Below, piece after piece: positions 1-12,354 of a stretch of 64,000 nucleotides of DNA (the stretch's first letter is position 1; the number at the start of each line of letters is the position of its first letter). Made by a program: the position numbers and the translations under genes. The DNA lies in contig OW240915.1 of assembly GCA_933207985.1 (NCBI GenBank), positions 274,207,082 to 274,271,081 of the forward strand. Direction: 5' to 3'. The stretch comes from Pelobates cultripes (Eukaryota; Chordata; Amphibia; Anura; Pelobatidae). The notes beneath the pieces are model-generated. The model made no database searches and was not told the origin of the DNA. It was given only the letters and a program-made list of their open reading frames with translations.

Positions 1-475
<475 letters not shown>

Positions 476-598
476 CAATAAATGAATAAATATCACATAA
501 TTACCCATAGATACAAGTGAAATTGCAAAACACACACCTACTTAGTTAATTGCATGAACTGCATCAAGTGATATGCTAAATGCTATTTTGGGACCACT

Positions 599-1101
599 GC
601 CTTGCTAAAGAAGCTGAAGGTAAAGATGATGGACTGGCCAAGCATGTCTCCAGACCCAAACCATATTGAGCATCTGTGGGGCATCCCCAAATGGAAGGTG
701 GGGGAGCGCAAGGTCTCGAACATCCACCAGCTCTGTGATGTTGTCATGGAGGAGTGGAAGAGGACTCCAGTGGCAACCTGCGAAGCTATGCTGAACTCCA
801 TGTCCATGAAGGTTAAGGCAGTGCTGGAAAATAATCGTGGCAACACAAAATATTGACACTTTGGGCCCAGTTTGGACATTTCCACTTAGGGGGTGTACTC
901 CCTTTGTTGCCAACGGTTTAGACATTAATGGCTGTGTGTTGAGTTATTTTGAGGGGACAGCAAATTTACACTGTTATTCAGGCTGTACACTTACTACTTT
1001 ATATTGTAGCAGAGTGTCATTTCTTCAGTGCTGTCAAATGAAAAGATATAATAAAATATTTACAAAAATGTGAGGGGTGTACTCACTTTTGTGAGATACT
1101 G
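599..1101 (+). pseudogene. Tc1/mariner transposon fragment: transposase C-terminus plus 3' end
   Basis: Bases 602-856 encode 84 residues containing DWPSMSPDPNHIEHLWG, the conserved C-terminal block of Tc1 transposases that carries the last catalytic acidic residue (the E of IEHLW). The region closes with NNRGNTKY and a stop. It is followed by a non-coding tail ending in gtgagatactg next to TA, the expected Tc1 terminus and TA target. The 5' half of the element is missing. Two close relatives lie at 11.3 and 46.8 kb but are different Tc1 subfamilies. Confidence 0.9.
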
Positions 1102-1104
1102 TAT

Positions 1105-2764
1105 TTGGATTGTGTTATTGGGAGTTAGTTTGATGAAGACCTCATTGGAGGTTGAAACTTTGCTGTTTATGTTGCGATTCTCCAAATAAATCTGCTACCT
1201 TTTGCACCTTGAGTGCATGGATCACATTGCTTTACATTTAGGATTTTGTTATTAGTCATGGTTATTTGGTTTTCAGTCATGACTGGCCGTCTTTCTTCTA
1301 TAAAAGAACACCTTATGCACCATAATCACTGTAGCTCATTGTAGAGAATATGGTACAATAAGCTCTCAGCCTGTCATTGCCATTCAAGGTTGAATGGCTT
1401 TGGATGGGTAACGCAGACCGAACAGCTTCATAGGCATTTGGCAACATGGGAGAGCTGTTTTTATCACATGCGAAAAAAATGGTTTGGCACAAACTACAGA
1501 TGGCGAAATGTACCATAACCACTTCAATCAACTGCAGCGCCTCTTTACCTGGTTCAGGAATAAAACAATTAGTAACATCAGGAAGGACAGCAAGGTAAAT
1601 GTTTTGTAATCATTACTAGAAAAATGCTATTCAGTGATCAAAATCCCTGGGTAATGAAACAAAACCTTTCCACTAATTCATTTATAGTCAAGTATGCAAA
1701 GCAGAACATGTAGCTCATGAATAAATCAATGCGGAGTAAAGAAAGCATATTAGAAGCAAAGCCATTTTTGCATTAATAAGAGAAGCAATTTCAACAACAT
1801 TGGTTCCATTTACAAAAATACCATTGCACCTGCATTAAATATTTACTTTTACATTTTAATATCTACTGTTCCTCTTGTAGATATTTGTGTATGCTATATC
1901 AAGTCAGACAGATGTTTAATTCACTGAAGTGCTGTGATTCAAGAACAAGTAAACATGTTAATAGAAAGCTGTGGAAGGCAAGTCAGATATCAGGTTCCAC
2001 AAACAAGATAGACACAATGATAAATAAATCTGGGTGGGTGGGGGGTTGAGTAGGGGCACGTTTGTTTATTGACCTTAGTTAAAGTACCTGTAGCATCATG
2101 TTATAAAAACCGTATTGCAGTGTGATGTGGCAATGTGCATTGAGATACTATCCAGAGTATGTATGGGGTGCATTGAACAACAGCTGTAAATAGCAGGGCA
2201 CAATCTCTGGCATTCCAACAATTTTGGAATTTAAAATAAATAAATAAATAAATCTGTAAATATGAATGGCATTCTTACACAACAAAATTCATATCCTACA
2301 ATAGACTACATTACACCTAAAACTAGAGTTCCGGGTTGGCTGATGTCAATTCTGTGCAAAGCACAGTAAGTCATTGGCCGAGAGTTGTCAGCAGATGCTC
2401 CCCCCAAATAAATTTGGACAGTAGCAACATGTGACTTTTGCAGAGCCTTGTCACCAAACCATCAGGGAGCCTCGGAACCCTAAGATCGATGTAAGGGGTC
2501 AATCCATTGCTAAATGGTTTGTCCCATTACTGGGGAACCAGGTCAGGGTATCTCTGGCATCATAATCATAAAACAGGTGAGTGACCCTTTTAAATATATA
2601 TAAATTTATGTACCACATAATCTGTACAATACAGGCCCATGTCACACTCATGACTGTAAGTAAAAGTTAGTTAAGGGACTAAAGTCACTCTTAGTACTTG
2701 GGGCGAGAACTATTTCATGAGTATTTGAATAGTGGAAGCATCCATCCATCTATACTCTTTTATC
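1105..2764. other. No gene seen; intronic DNA
   Basis: No ORF, splice-flanked exon or RNA gene is supported here. The stretch is AT-rich, with a short (AAAT)n tract near 2236 and a MITE-like remnant near 2320-2430 that resembles the elements at 9.55 and 14.6 kb. It is interpreted as part of JPH1 intron 1. Confidence 0.5.
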
Positions 2765-3159
2765 AAAGGAACACTATAGGGTCAGGAACTCAAACATGTA
2801 TTCCTGACCCTATAGTGCAAAACCCACCTTAAGATGGCTTGCCCTCCCCCCACCAAAAGCATGAAAAACTCACCTTATTTCCAACGCTGTGCAGGTCTGC
2901 CGGCTCTGGCCTGCCCCCTTAGCGACATCATCAGAATTGCAGATTTTTAGCCAATCCAATGCTTTCCCATGGACGACAGAGCTGCCTACTGTGCAGCACT
3001 GAGCCAGGAAGCACCTCCAGTGGCCATCTGAGGAGTGGCCACTTGGAGGTGTCCCTACGGACAATGTAAACACTGCCTTTTCTCTGCAAAGGCAGGGTTT
3101 GCATGAAAATGCCTGAAAGCAATGATTGTACTCACCAGAACAACATTAATAGTGTCCCT
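2765..3159. mobile_element. MITE with AAAGGGACACTATAG-type ends
   Basis: The left end aaaggaacactataggg and right end attaatagtgtcccttt form imperfect terminal inverted repeats. Just inside the left end, gtcaggaact...attcctgac forms a hairpin. The same end sequence recurs on at least ten other elements in the window. The right edge supplies the TTAA into which the next element inserted. Confidence 0.75.
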
Positions 3160-3163
3160 TTAA

Positions 3164-3647
3164 CCCCTTAACGCCGTTATGGCGTTCTATGCCGTCGCGG
3201 CTTTAACTGCTTTAAAGCCGTTGCGGCGGCATAGAACGCCGTAACGGCTTAAGCCCCCAGGGGATGGCAGCTACTTACCTCCGCTGCGATCCTCTTCTGG
3301 AGGGCTGCCTGACCGCCCAAGCAGCCCTCCTCCGGCGAATGAGGCCCCCGGGGGCCATGTGATCGCTCTCAAAGAGCGATCACATGGCCCCCTATAGCTG
3401 GCTGTGGATCTGCCAGCAGGGGGACTGTCTAATATATCAGACAGTCCCCCTGCTGGTGGGAAATGTAAAAAAAAAAAATAATAAACATGTGTAAAATAAA
3501 ATAAATAAATATATATAACGTCATACGTTGTGTATTTTAACATTAATATTAGTATATATATTAGTATTAAAATACACTTAGAATGACGTTACATATATAT
3601 AATATGTTTATTATATATATATATATAATAGATATATACACATATAT

Positions 3648-3686
<39 letters not shown>

Positions 3687-3870
3687 AATTACATTAATAA
3701 ATAAAATAATAAAAAATAAAATATTGAAACAAAATTTTATTAAAATTATATATTCATATGTAATTTCATTCTAACTGTATTTTGTTATTAATATATATAT
3801 ATTGGTAACAAAATACACTTAGAATGACATTCTATATATATCTATCTATATATAAAATACAAATAACCGC

Positions 3871-3914
<44 letters not shown>

Positions 3915-4538
3915 CATATAATTACATAAAAGATTACAAATATGAACGCTAACTTTGGCCAGTGTTTGTGACTAAGTGGCTATTAAAAAAGACTAAACAT
4001 ACCCCACGTTCAATACCTTGGGTTGTCTACTTTTTCAAATGGTATGCCATTATGGGGGTAATTCTCATTCCTGGGCTACCACACCGTCTCAAGGTAACAT
4101 TACTAATGTGGCAAATTTCAATTTGAAAATGGAATGTTCTATATTTGACCCTGTAACTTTCCAAAACACCATAAAACCTGTTAATGGGGGGTACTGTTGT
4201 ACTCGTGAGACATCGCTGATTACAAATATGTGCATTTTTATGCAGTAATACCGAACAGTATTATGACATTAACAGCTAAAATGTCAGACGGAAATACAAA
4301 TTTTTAAAAAAAATCTTATTTTCTAAAAAAATTTTACATTTTATTCATAATAAATGATGTTCCATATATGAATAATTAATGATAAATTAAAGCCCTGTTT
4401 CTCCTGAACAAAATGATATATAATAAGTGTGGGTGCACTTAATGTGACAGCGGTGAATTACGGGTGAACAGACATTTAGTGCAAATTCCAGTTTTTGTTT
4501 TGATCAGAACGTGTACTATTGACTCCGTCCTGAAGGGG
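3164..4538 (+). mobile_element. TTAA-flanked non-autonomous DNA element (piggyBac-like), 1.4 kb
   Basis: The element is flanked by TTAA on both sides (3160-3163 and 4539-4542). It begins CCCCTTAACGCC and ends in a stretch whose reverse complement begins CCCCTTCAGGACGG. A strong GC-rich hairpin occupies about 3170-3245. Two shorter hairpins follow near 3355-3385 and 3412-3462 (cagggggactgtc and its inverse), then AT-rich and (TA)n DNA. Bases 3950-4250 resemble the ~388-bp repeat unit of the 47.6-51.7 kb element. No transposase is present. The family call rests on the TTAA target and ends shared with the transposase-bearing copy at 37.9 kb. Confidence 0.75.
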
Positions 4539-4786
4539 TTAATAAAGTGATTTAGCATAAGCCAATCAAAAGGTAAATATTTACATGTGTGTTTCAGTGC
4601 AGGGCAGATTTCCTATTTTGCAGAGTAGGAACTTAACCACAGACACCTATTTTGGAGTGGAGCATATTTTTACTACTTATAATGTGTCTTTTTGGAGTTA
4701 AGGTGGGTAGGTGAGTAGAGCCAAGTACCAGGAGCCTTGGCCAGTGTACAATGTAATTTTGTCACCCACCTATGCTTGATAGCAAG

Positions 4787-5790
4787 CAGTGGCGGAACTA
4801 CCGCGGTCGCAGGGGTTGCAGCTGCGACAGGGCCAGTCACTGCAACCACGGTGCCCGCCGAGATTCTGGTGCGGCCCTGGCCGCGCGGAACAACTGCCGG
4901 GGCCACATAGACGGGGCCCATCGGATGGCCCATGCTCTTGAGGCCTCCCAATGGCAATGAATTACCTGGGGCGCTTTAAAGGTGATGACGTCAGAGCACC
5001 CGCTGGCGCTGGGAGAAAGCCGTCACTTCCTTCCAGCTAAGAGAGAGTCACGCGGGAAGAGAGAGCGCCAGGGAGGAGAAGAGGGAGTCAGAGTAGGAGC
5101 TCTGACTCCCATCAGCCGAAGGCAGCCACTGGACCCCAGGGAAGTCACCCTCCTGCACCAAAGGTAGGAAACAGGAGGGTGACTAAAATTAACAGTTTGT
5201 GTTTGTGTGTGAGTGAATGTCTGTATTTGTGTGAATGTGTGTTTGCATGTCTGTATCTGTGTGTGTGAATGTCTGCCTGTATGTGTATCTGTTTGTATGT
5301 ATATCTGTATGTCTGGATGGGTATCTGTTTGCATGTGTGTCAGTGTGTGCCGCTATGTATCTGTATGTGTGTCACAGTTTATATCTGTATGCATGTCATT
5401 CTGTGTATCTGAATGTTTGTCATTAAGTGTGTCTGTGTATCTGCATTTGTGTGTCTATGTGTGTCTGTGTATCCGCATGTGTATCTCTGTGCTCTGTATG
5501 TTTGTATGTGTATCTGTGTTTGCATGTGTGTCTGTATGTGTAACTGTTTGTCTGTATGTGTGTCAGTGTTTGCCCCTATGTATCTGTATGTGTGTCACTG
5601 TTTGTATCTGTGTGCGTGTCAGTGTGTGTATCTGTAGAAGTGTCATTCTGTGTTTCTGAATGTGTTTCATTCTGTGGCTGTGTGTTTTTAAATGCGTGTC
5701 TGTGTATGTTTTATATTATACAAATGGAGGGGCGGGGGTCCCTAGGGCAATTTTTGCACCGGGGCCCTGAAGTTTCTAGTTACCCCTCTG
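4787..5790. mobile_element. Non-autonomous hAT-type element, 1.0 kb, with 8-bp target duplication
   Basis: The left end CAGTGGCGGAACTA and the right end TAGTTACCCCTCTG are inverted and imperfect, and match the hAT CAG...CTG end pattern. The flanks ATAGCAAG (4779-4786) and ATAGCAGG (5791-5798) are an 8-bp target duplication with one mismatch. The interior is GC-rich on the left and a TG-rich simple repeat on the right. It encodes no transposase. Confidence 0.85.
5194..5710 (+). repeat. Degenerate TGTGTGTCTGTATCTG-type simple repeat
   Basis: About 500 bp consist of variants of tgtgtgtc, tgtatctg and tgtatgtg. It is open in several frames, giving artefactual Cys/Val-rich ORFs up to 148 codons. 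It lies inside the hAT-type element, so it probably expanded after or within that element. Confidence 0.9.
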
Positions 5791-5798
5791 ATAGCAGG

Positions 5799-8298
5799 GC
5801 TGCAGGAACAGTTATGGAGGGTATAAACATAGCTCCTCCAGAGTTTTTGTGTGAGGCTGGACAGGAAGTGAAAGGTATAATTTCCCATCTGCCTACTAAC
5901 AGCCTCTGACACAGGAAATATTTTACATGAGGAGCAGACAGCAATTAGTGATTTACACAGTAAAACAGCTCCTGCAGGTATACTCTCAAATCATATAAGA
6001 GTACTTCGCAATTAACTATTCAAACTACACACATCTTTATCCTAAATACGCCATTTCCCTTAACCCTTAATTTAAACCCTCCTAAAACTTAAACTATTTC
6101 TTATTCCTAAATTTAAGCCTATACCTCAAACAATACCCTCGACCTTAATACTAGGTTTAAGTGCGCTTCAAAATTAAACACAGCATTAACGCCAATACTA
6201 CATTTTCTCTCACTCTCAATCTAAACTAAATAATAAAAAATATATATATATAAACCTTACAACTATAACCCCTCTCAAGCTTTCAATGCTCTTAACGCTA
6301 AACACCCTATGTAATCTAACAACCCGGGTGTAATTGAAACCCTTCCCTTTATCCTAATCATTTCTAACTCTTTTTGTTAACCCTGAATGTATTTACACAA
6401 CTGCATACACTCACAATATTCACACATTCAAACACAATACATTACAAGCAAAAATATGCACATACATACCATATATAATTTGAAATTACATTTTTTGGAT
6501 GATTATTATTATTTATTTCTTATGTCTTCAATGCCCAGTTAATAAATAGATTACACTCACTTTATCTGCCTTTTAGAACCAAGTGAAACTCAATCGTGGA
6601 ATCAAATACTGCTTAAGGCAGCATTTGATTGTAGGAGCGTGGCTTTTGACGGCAGAAGCCTAGTTCCAATGCGGGGGGCTGCAGAGGAGGAGTCTTCTCT
6701 GGAGACAAGGAAAATAATCTTTATTTTACTTACATTTTATCGAGCAACAGTCCCTCTCCAAAACATATTGTGCAACAGCCATTCATAATATATTGGATGC
6801 ATTACAATCATTACTTTAATAATAACTGGAATGTTTTAGGATATAGATATTATTAAATATACATTTCAAAAATAAATAGAATTTTAATATGCTTTCAATT
6901 AAACAAATTTACTTCCCACCCTTGTTTCTTCACAAAAAAAATGAAATAAAAAAAATATATAATTTAGATTATAATGCAGAAGTAACAAGTTAAAAATGAA
7001 CATCTAGTAATTATGCATCAGAATTTTACATATATTAAGACTTTATCCATTCAGAAAGGAACTATCCCCATAGAAACCTTTGCATATGATGACAAGGATA
7101 CCAACGCAACAATCAGCCCACACATCAATCTGAAGCAAGATACAATGATGTGCGCTTCCAAGGAAAATCTATTCTAACACTCAATGAATAAATGACATAA
7201 TGCATACAGGTTCTAGTTTACGGGCTATAAAATTAACATGATTCAGAGAGAAATTCAATTACTGTAAGATTATATTAATTTATCTCATTATACCTTTTAA
7301 ATGGGTGGAAATTAAGAGGAATTAAAGTACATTGAAATTTGAGTATGATACCTCAGGGAAAAATTAGAGAAGAAATTAAAATTAAAAAAGGTGCATACCA
7401 CATCACAGTAGACAAAAGGTGCATCAAATGCAAATGAGTCTCTTAAAAAACGCACTTTTGTAAATATAATTTTGTACCTAGCAAGTATCTGTATTTATTT
7501 AGATTCAAATGAGGCACACTTGCGTACCATCCAGTTGTAGTGGTTATGGTGCTAGCAGGCTACTGCTGTCGTCCTATGGTTTTGTGTCAAACCATTTTCT
7601 AGCAGTTTGATAAAAAGCAAGTGTCCCCCAGTGACCTGTGGACTGGTCCCTTGCTGGCTGTAGGACTAATGTGGGATTGACAATTCCACATTAGCAGTGT
7701 CAAAATCTGCCATATTTGGGCATCTGAGAACGTCTTTCAATTAACCTTATTTTGAGACAAACTGGTGTCTCATTATTAAGACCCTTTATTTCTGCATATT
7801 TTATTTTTAGTCTATGTAAATTTATAAAGGATATATATGTAGAATAGATCTGTGCCACTGCAAATATCACATTTGAATATTTTACTTTAAGGAATACTCA
7901 TTTGACTGTGTTGAAATCTCATTATCTCATGACTAAGTTCACAAAACTTGACAAAAGGATGAGCTTCTGCGCCCGAGTTTTGTTAAATCCAACAACAGGC
8001 ATCTTTGTGCACATTGAGAGGGACGGCCTACTTAACCTCCATAGACCTCTTGCGCATTGATGAAGAGTACAGCAGTGATATGGCTCCTTCCAGATGATAT
8101 GACATGATAGAGCTTAAAGTGTATATATTTCGGCCCCCCTTTTTTTTTTTTTTTTTTTTGCACCCCACACCACAACTTTTCCCCTCTTGATTAGAAGATA
8201 AGTTCAAAAAAAGGACAGAAAAATAAGGGGGGAGAGGGGAACGTGATGTTGGAAAGTCCCAAGCTAGTGAGAGAGGCAGACTGGTGATTGTAAAAATG

Positions 8299-8350
<52 letters not shown>

Positions 8351-8827
8351 CTTCATCATTTAAAAAGTGTTTGAAGGTGTTCTTTACTCATTACAATAAA
8401 GTCTTTGAAACCTTCATAACATTTATACGAAGGATGGATGACTAACTATATCAGCATTGAAAATCACTGTATAAAAGACTGCAATGTTACACTATAATTC
8501 TTCCCAAGCCAGCACTTGGAAGAATAAACTCATTAAAGCAGAAATTTCATGCACTTGACCAAAAACAAACATCTTCTAAAAAGTATCCTAAAAATTCTGC
8601 GCTATAAAATGTCACGCTCTGAATCTTTTATGATAAATTGTAGTGCCTAGATGTATAACCTCTGGCTTAAGAACAAATGTGTATTTAACAAGAATTAACT
8701 ATTCCTCCCACACAGTGTGTCACTAACAAAGCTTACAGAACATTTTGAATGATGTACAAATGTCTTAAATCACTGTATAGTCTATGTATTCTTCCACTCA
8801 AATTGCAGAAAAAAACTGTATGGGGAG
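5799..8827. other. No gene seen; AT-rich intronic DNA
   Basis: No coding exon is supported in this 3 kb. Notable contents are a strongly G-poor stretch (about 6005-6480), a T tract at 8142-8159, and a (TA)n microsatellite at about 8298-8350. A MITE-like remnant with gttgtagtggttatggtgct lies near 7540. Interpreted as JPH1 intron 1. Confidence 0.5.
8298..8350. repeat. (TA)n microsatellite
   Basis: An uninterrupted run of about 26 TA units. Similar but shorter or interrupted TA tracts occur near 3610-3690, 3880-3910, 11171-11255, 12340 and 37500-37890. Confidence 0.97.
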
Positions 8828-9180
8828 TAGGGTTGCCACCTACACAGACTGCTGAATACATACAGAGACTGCTGAATACACACACAAAGGTACCTGCCCT
8901 CAAGACTGAGCTCCTCCCTCCTCCCACTCCTCCCATGCGGACTCTATCATTAGAGAGGGCAGGGACAATCTCAGCCCTCTTCACACAGCCAAGCACCAAC
9001 AAGTTTTCTTAGTACAGCCTCAGAGCACTGCACACCCTGGCCGGTGCCAATATTGCAGAATATTCTCTTCAAAGAAAAATACCGGCAATTGTATTGTCTG
9101 TATTTTTGCAATACCGGCACCGGCCACAGAGCATCAAATACCGGCTGTGTCGGTAAAATACCGGCCAGGTGGCAACCCTA
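8828..9180. mobile_element. MITE with TAGGGTTGCCACCT inverted ends, 353 bp
   Basis: The left end TAGGGTTGCCACCT (8828) and right end AGGTGGCAACCCTA (ending 9180) are perfect 14-bp inverted repeats. The right half contains a small hairpin cluster of ccggta/taccgg motifs. It has no coding potential. The superfamily is not decided by the ends alone. Confidence 0.85.
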
Positions 9181-9544
9181 TCCGTGGGGAGTGGGTGGAA
9201 CTTTTAATATTAAAAATTAATTCTGTTAAAATAAAAAAAAAATCTTCTAAACATGCCATGACTAAATCCAATCGCTTTGTAAAAAAAATGCAAATGGCAT
9301 TGGCAACGCACTGTTCGAACAAGTATTTGACCTCCACACTACTTCACAGTATGTAAATATGTATGTAAACTTTCAATCTGCTCTACTGTGTTGCTCTGCA
9401 AGTATAACAATCCTCAAAGATAATTATGCAAACTGGATTGTCAACTATTGAAGTTATTTAAATTCAACTGAAATCTATTAATTACAGAAGTACAATACTC
9501 AGGTCCTTAATGATACTCTAAATTGTCAAAATTTGAAAATATCA

Positions 9545-9740
9545 TTAAAAGAACACGACAAACACCATAACTACAACAGATGTTCCTCGCCTACACTATC
9601 AACGCCGGTATTTCCAAAGCAGGAACTGACATTAGCTCTCCTGATCCAAACCTGCAACGCAGAGTATAGCTCATTGCCTGAGATTGTCAGCTGATTGCTT
9701 TCCCAGTAGTGTTTTATAAATAAAAGAGTACATCAGACCA
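9545..9740. mobile_element. MITE remnant
   Basis: It shares ggaactgacattagctctcctga, ctgcaacgc and the cattgcctgagattgtcagc block with remnants near 2330 and 14600. Only one end, with caccataactacaac, can be recognised. Confidence 0.45.
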
Positions 9741-10819
9741 ATAAAGCTCTAACTTCAGTTTGATTAGGTTTGGAAACTGTAGATTTTAATGTATAAAATA
9801 AAATGTAGTCGCCAAGTTTCTTTACTTTACACTAAACATTAAAAAAAATTTGTCGGATTTTCTAATCTCTCAACCAGGCCATAGCTCTCCTCAACAAGCC
9901 CCGCTAATTTTCAAGACTCCTCTGTTATTCAAATGTTAATTATTTCTAAATAAATAATTTAAATAACTTGACTGTTAGGCCAGAACTTGTTTACACATGC
10001 ATATGCCTCAGGTTTGCCAATTTCCTGTTCTTTTTTCAGATGAGAACACTACCCAGTCCCTTTTCAAAGAAAATGTGTAAATAAAAAAATAAAAAAGTAC
10101 CAACTATGGGGTGAGGAGGGCTACACTTTGCAGAGTTTGAAACGGCCAGTACCGCACTGTTTTGTTGAACCCTCACAGTCCTGGTTAGTCTCACAGCCGA
10201 TATACACTCCCAGGAGCATAAAAGTTATTTTCAATCAGACAGTACTGTCATAATGGCTGTGTTGTGGATAGTAGTATTGGTAGTGGTTGGGGACCACTCT
10301 TATAATATGCTTCTGCTACCCAACAGTACTGTATCCTCACAAAGAGTGGGAGTCCATGACACATCTTTCAGGGTTGAATTTAATGGGCGAATGGAAAATT
10401 CGAGCCCTGTTGATTGGATATGGAGACCACAAAAAATTTGTACAGCGTTACCATTGAAGTAACCCTGTAATAAACATTTGTATCTTAAATCGGCTCACAA
10501 AACATTGAATAAAACACTTGAAATGTTGTTTGGATAGATTATATATATGAAACGACAGAAAAAATACATAATAGGAACTGATAGTGTAGCAGGTTCAAAT
10601 CTTCATAGAAAATGAGGTAGGTAAAAATGTGCGCTCACACGTTTAGGGAGCTTCTATCCAGCTCCAACTTGAACACCTGGGCGAAATGACTCCCGCATTG
10701 GGGTATTGTGTAGTACTGGTACATCAGGCAGTTCTTATGGCAATACATATTCTCGTAGATATATAGAAGCAGAACAAAATAAAGTAGTATAGTGTTTTGA
10801 GGTCAAAGTATTCCTTTAA
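9741..10819. other. No gene seen
   Basis: AT-rich DNA without supported exons. A 69-codon ORF at 10253-10462 has no recognisable motif and no splice context, so it is not called. Confidence 0.45.
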
Positions 10820-10891
10820 CCCCTTAAGGACATATGACATGTGTGACATGTCACGATTCCCTTTTATTTCAGAAGTTTGGTCCTTAAGGGG
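10820..10891. mobile_element. 72-bp TTAA micro-MITE, copy 1
   Basis: Flanked by TTAA at 10816-10819 and 10892-10895, with ends CCCCTTAAGGAC and GTCCTTAAGGGG. Its core, tgacatgtgtgacatgtca, is itself palindromic. An inverted copy of exactly the same length lies at 58927-58998. Confidence 0.9.
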
Positions 10892-11166
10892 TTAAGATAA
10901 TACTGGGGCTGTAGTGGGTGGACATGGGAAGAGGTGGAGGGATAGTGGCTGTAGTGGGGATAGTGACTGTGGTTGGAGGATAATTGCTGTATTGGGAGAA
11001 CAGGAGTGATAGTGTAGTGGCCCACAGCTGGAGTATGGGTTGGCCAGTGAGAAGATCAAAGATCTGGCTGCCGCCCTGTGGTCGTGTCCTCGGTGGCCTT
11101 ATGGCAAATCGCCAATGGTCAGAATATGCAATGATTTCTATGGATAGAGTTTCTTTCTGAAGGCAT

Positions 11167-11170
<4 letters not shown>

Positions 11171-11212
<42 letters not shown>

Positions 11213-11218
11213 ATACAC

Positions 11219-11249
<31 letters not shown>

Positions 11250-11270
11250 CACACAAACACATATATACAG
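11171..11270. repeat. (TA)n/(ATAC)n microsatellite
   Basis: A TA run grading into acatatatac and acacacac units. It directly abuts the Tc1 element end at about 11279. Confidence 0.95.
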
Positions 11271-11278
11271 ACACACAC

Positions 11279-12152
11279 AAAAGTATTTGATCCCCTGCTG
11301 ATTTTGAACGTTTGCCCAAGAAATGATCATTCTATAATTTTAATGGTAGGTGTATTTTACAGTGACAGTACATGGCCCCATCCGTCGTCCCTTTGATGCG
11401 GTGCAGTTGTCCTGTTCCCTTAGCAGAAAAACACCCCCAAAGCATAATGTGTACACCTCCATGTTTGACAGTGGGGATGGTGTTCTTGGGGTCATAGGCA
11501 GCATTCCTCCTCCCTCTCCAAACACAGCGAGTTGAGTTTATGCCAAAGAGCTTTATTTTGGTCTCATCTGACCACAACACTTTCACCCAGTTCTCCTCTG
11601 AATCATTCAGATATTCATTGGCAAACTTCTGACGGGCCTCTACATGTACTTTCTTGAGCAGGGGGACCTTGTTGGTGCTGCTGTCACCTTCTCACCAAGC
11701 TTCTTGGCGATGGTCTTGTAGCCCATTCCAGCCTTGTGCAGGTCTACAATCTTGTCGCTGACATCCTTGGACATTGTCTTGGCCATGGTGGTGAGTTTGG
11801 AATCGGATTGATTGCTTCTGTGGACAGGTGTTTTTTATACAGGTAACGAGCTGAGATTAGGAGCACTCCCTTTAAGAGAGTGCTCCTAATCTCAGCTCGT
11901 TACTTGTATAAAAGACACCTGGGAGAAAGAAATCTTGCTGATTGATATGGGATCAAATACTTATTTCACTCATTGACATGCAAATCAATTTATAAAGTTT
12001 TTTAAATGCGTTTGTCTGGATTTTGTTTTGTTATTCTGTCTCTCACTGTTAAAATACACGTACCATTAAAACTATAGACTGATCATTTGTTTGTCAGTGG
12101 ACAAACGTTCAAACTCAGTAGGGGATCAAATACTTTTTCCTCTCCCATGTAC
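11279..12152 (-). pseudogene. Tc1/mariner element, internally deleted; transposase remnant on minus strand
   Basis: The outer ends agtatttgatcccctgctga and gtaggggatcaaatacttttt are the inverted termini of a Tc1 family. On the minus strand, 11586-11332 encodes [13 protein letters not shown] and [18 protein letters not shown], the central DDE block of Tc1 transposase including the catalytic D of WSDE. The DNA-binding N-terminus is partly recognisable around 11640-11790 but the frame is broken. The 3' part of the transposase is deleted. Bases 11843-11903 form a near-perfect hairpin (aacgagctgagattaggagc and its inverse) in the former leader. Confidence 0.9.
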
Positions 12153-12189
12153 ATTTAAATAAACCCGGTGCTTGATTGTACTATATAGA

Positions 12190-12340
12190 TAAAGCCAGAA
12201 AAAATCAGCACTCCCAGTTCCACTCAGTTCAACTTTCATCAGGACAGAAAAACTGCTGAAAGTTCCCCAGTGGAACTGAAACGTTGACTACTGGAATAAA
12301 AATAAAATTCCTGGGAGTGCTGATTTTTTCTGGCTTATAT
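12190..12340. mobile_element. Small inverted-repeat element with hammerhead-like core
   Basis: The ends agccagaaaaaatcagcact and its inverse (ending 12340) bracket 150 bp. Inside, 12253-12287 reads CTGCTGA, then a six-pair stem AGTTCC/GGAACT around CCAG, then GAAAC. This is the layout of a hammerhead ribozyme core with one change in CTGATGA. An inverted partial copy of the same motif (CTGATGAAAG on the minus strand) lies at 12228-12246. Such cores occur in Penelope-like and other small retroelements, but here the assignment is inference. Confidence 0.5.
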
Positions 12341-12354
12341 ATATATATATATAT

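Noticed and set aside
5213..5659. 148-codon Cys/Val-rich ORF
   Set aside because: Simple-repeat translation of TGTGTGTC/TGTATCTG units. All three frames give similar cysteine-rich peptides.
6060..6110. Possible interstitial telomere (ttaaccc-like motifs)
   Set aside because: Only scattered ccctt/taaccc words without a regular TTAGGG period, so it is better described as a G-poor tract.
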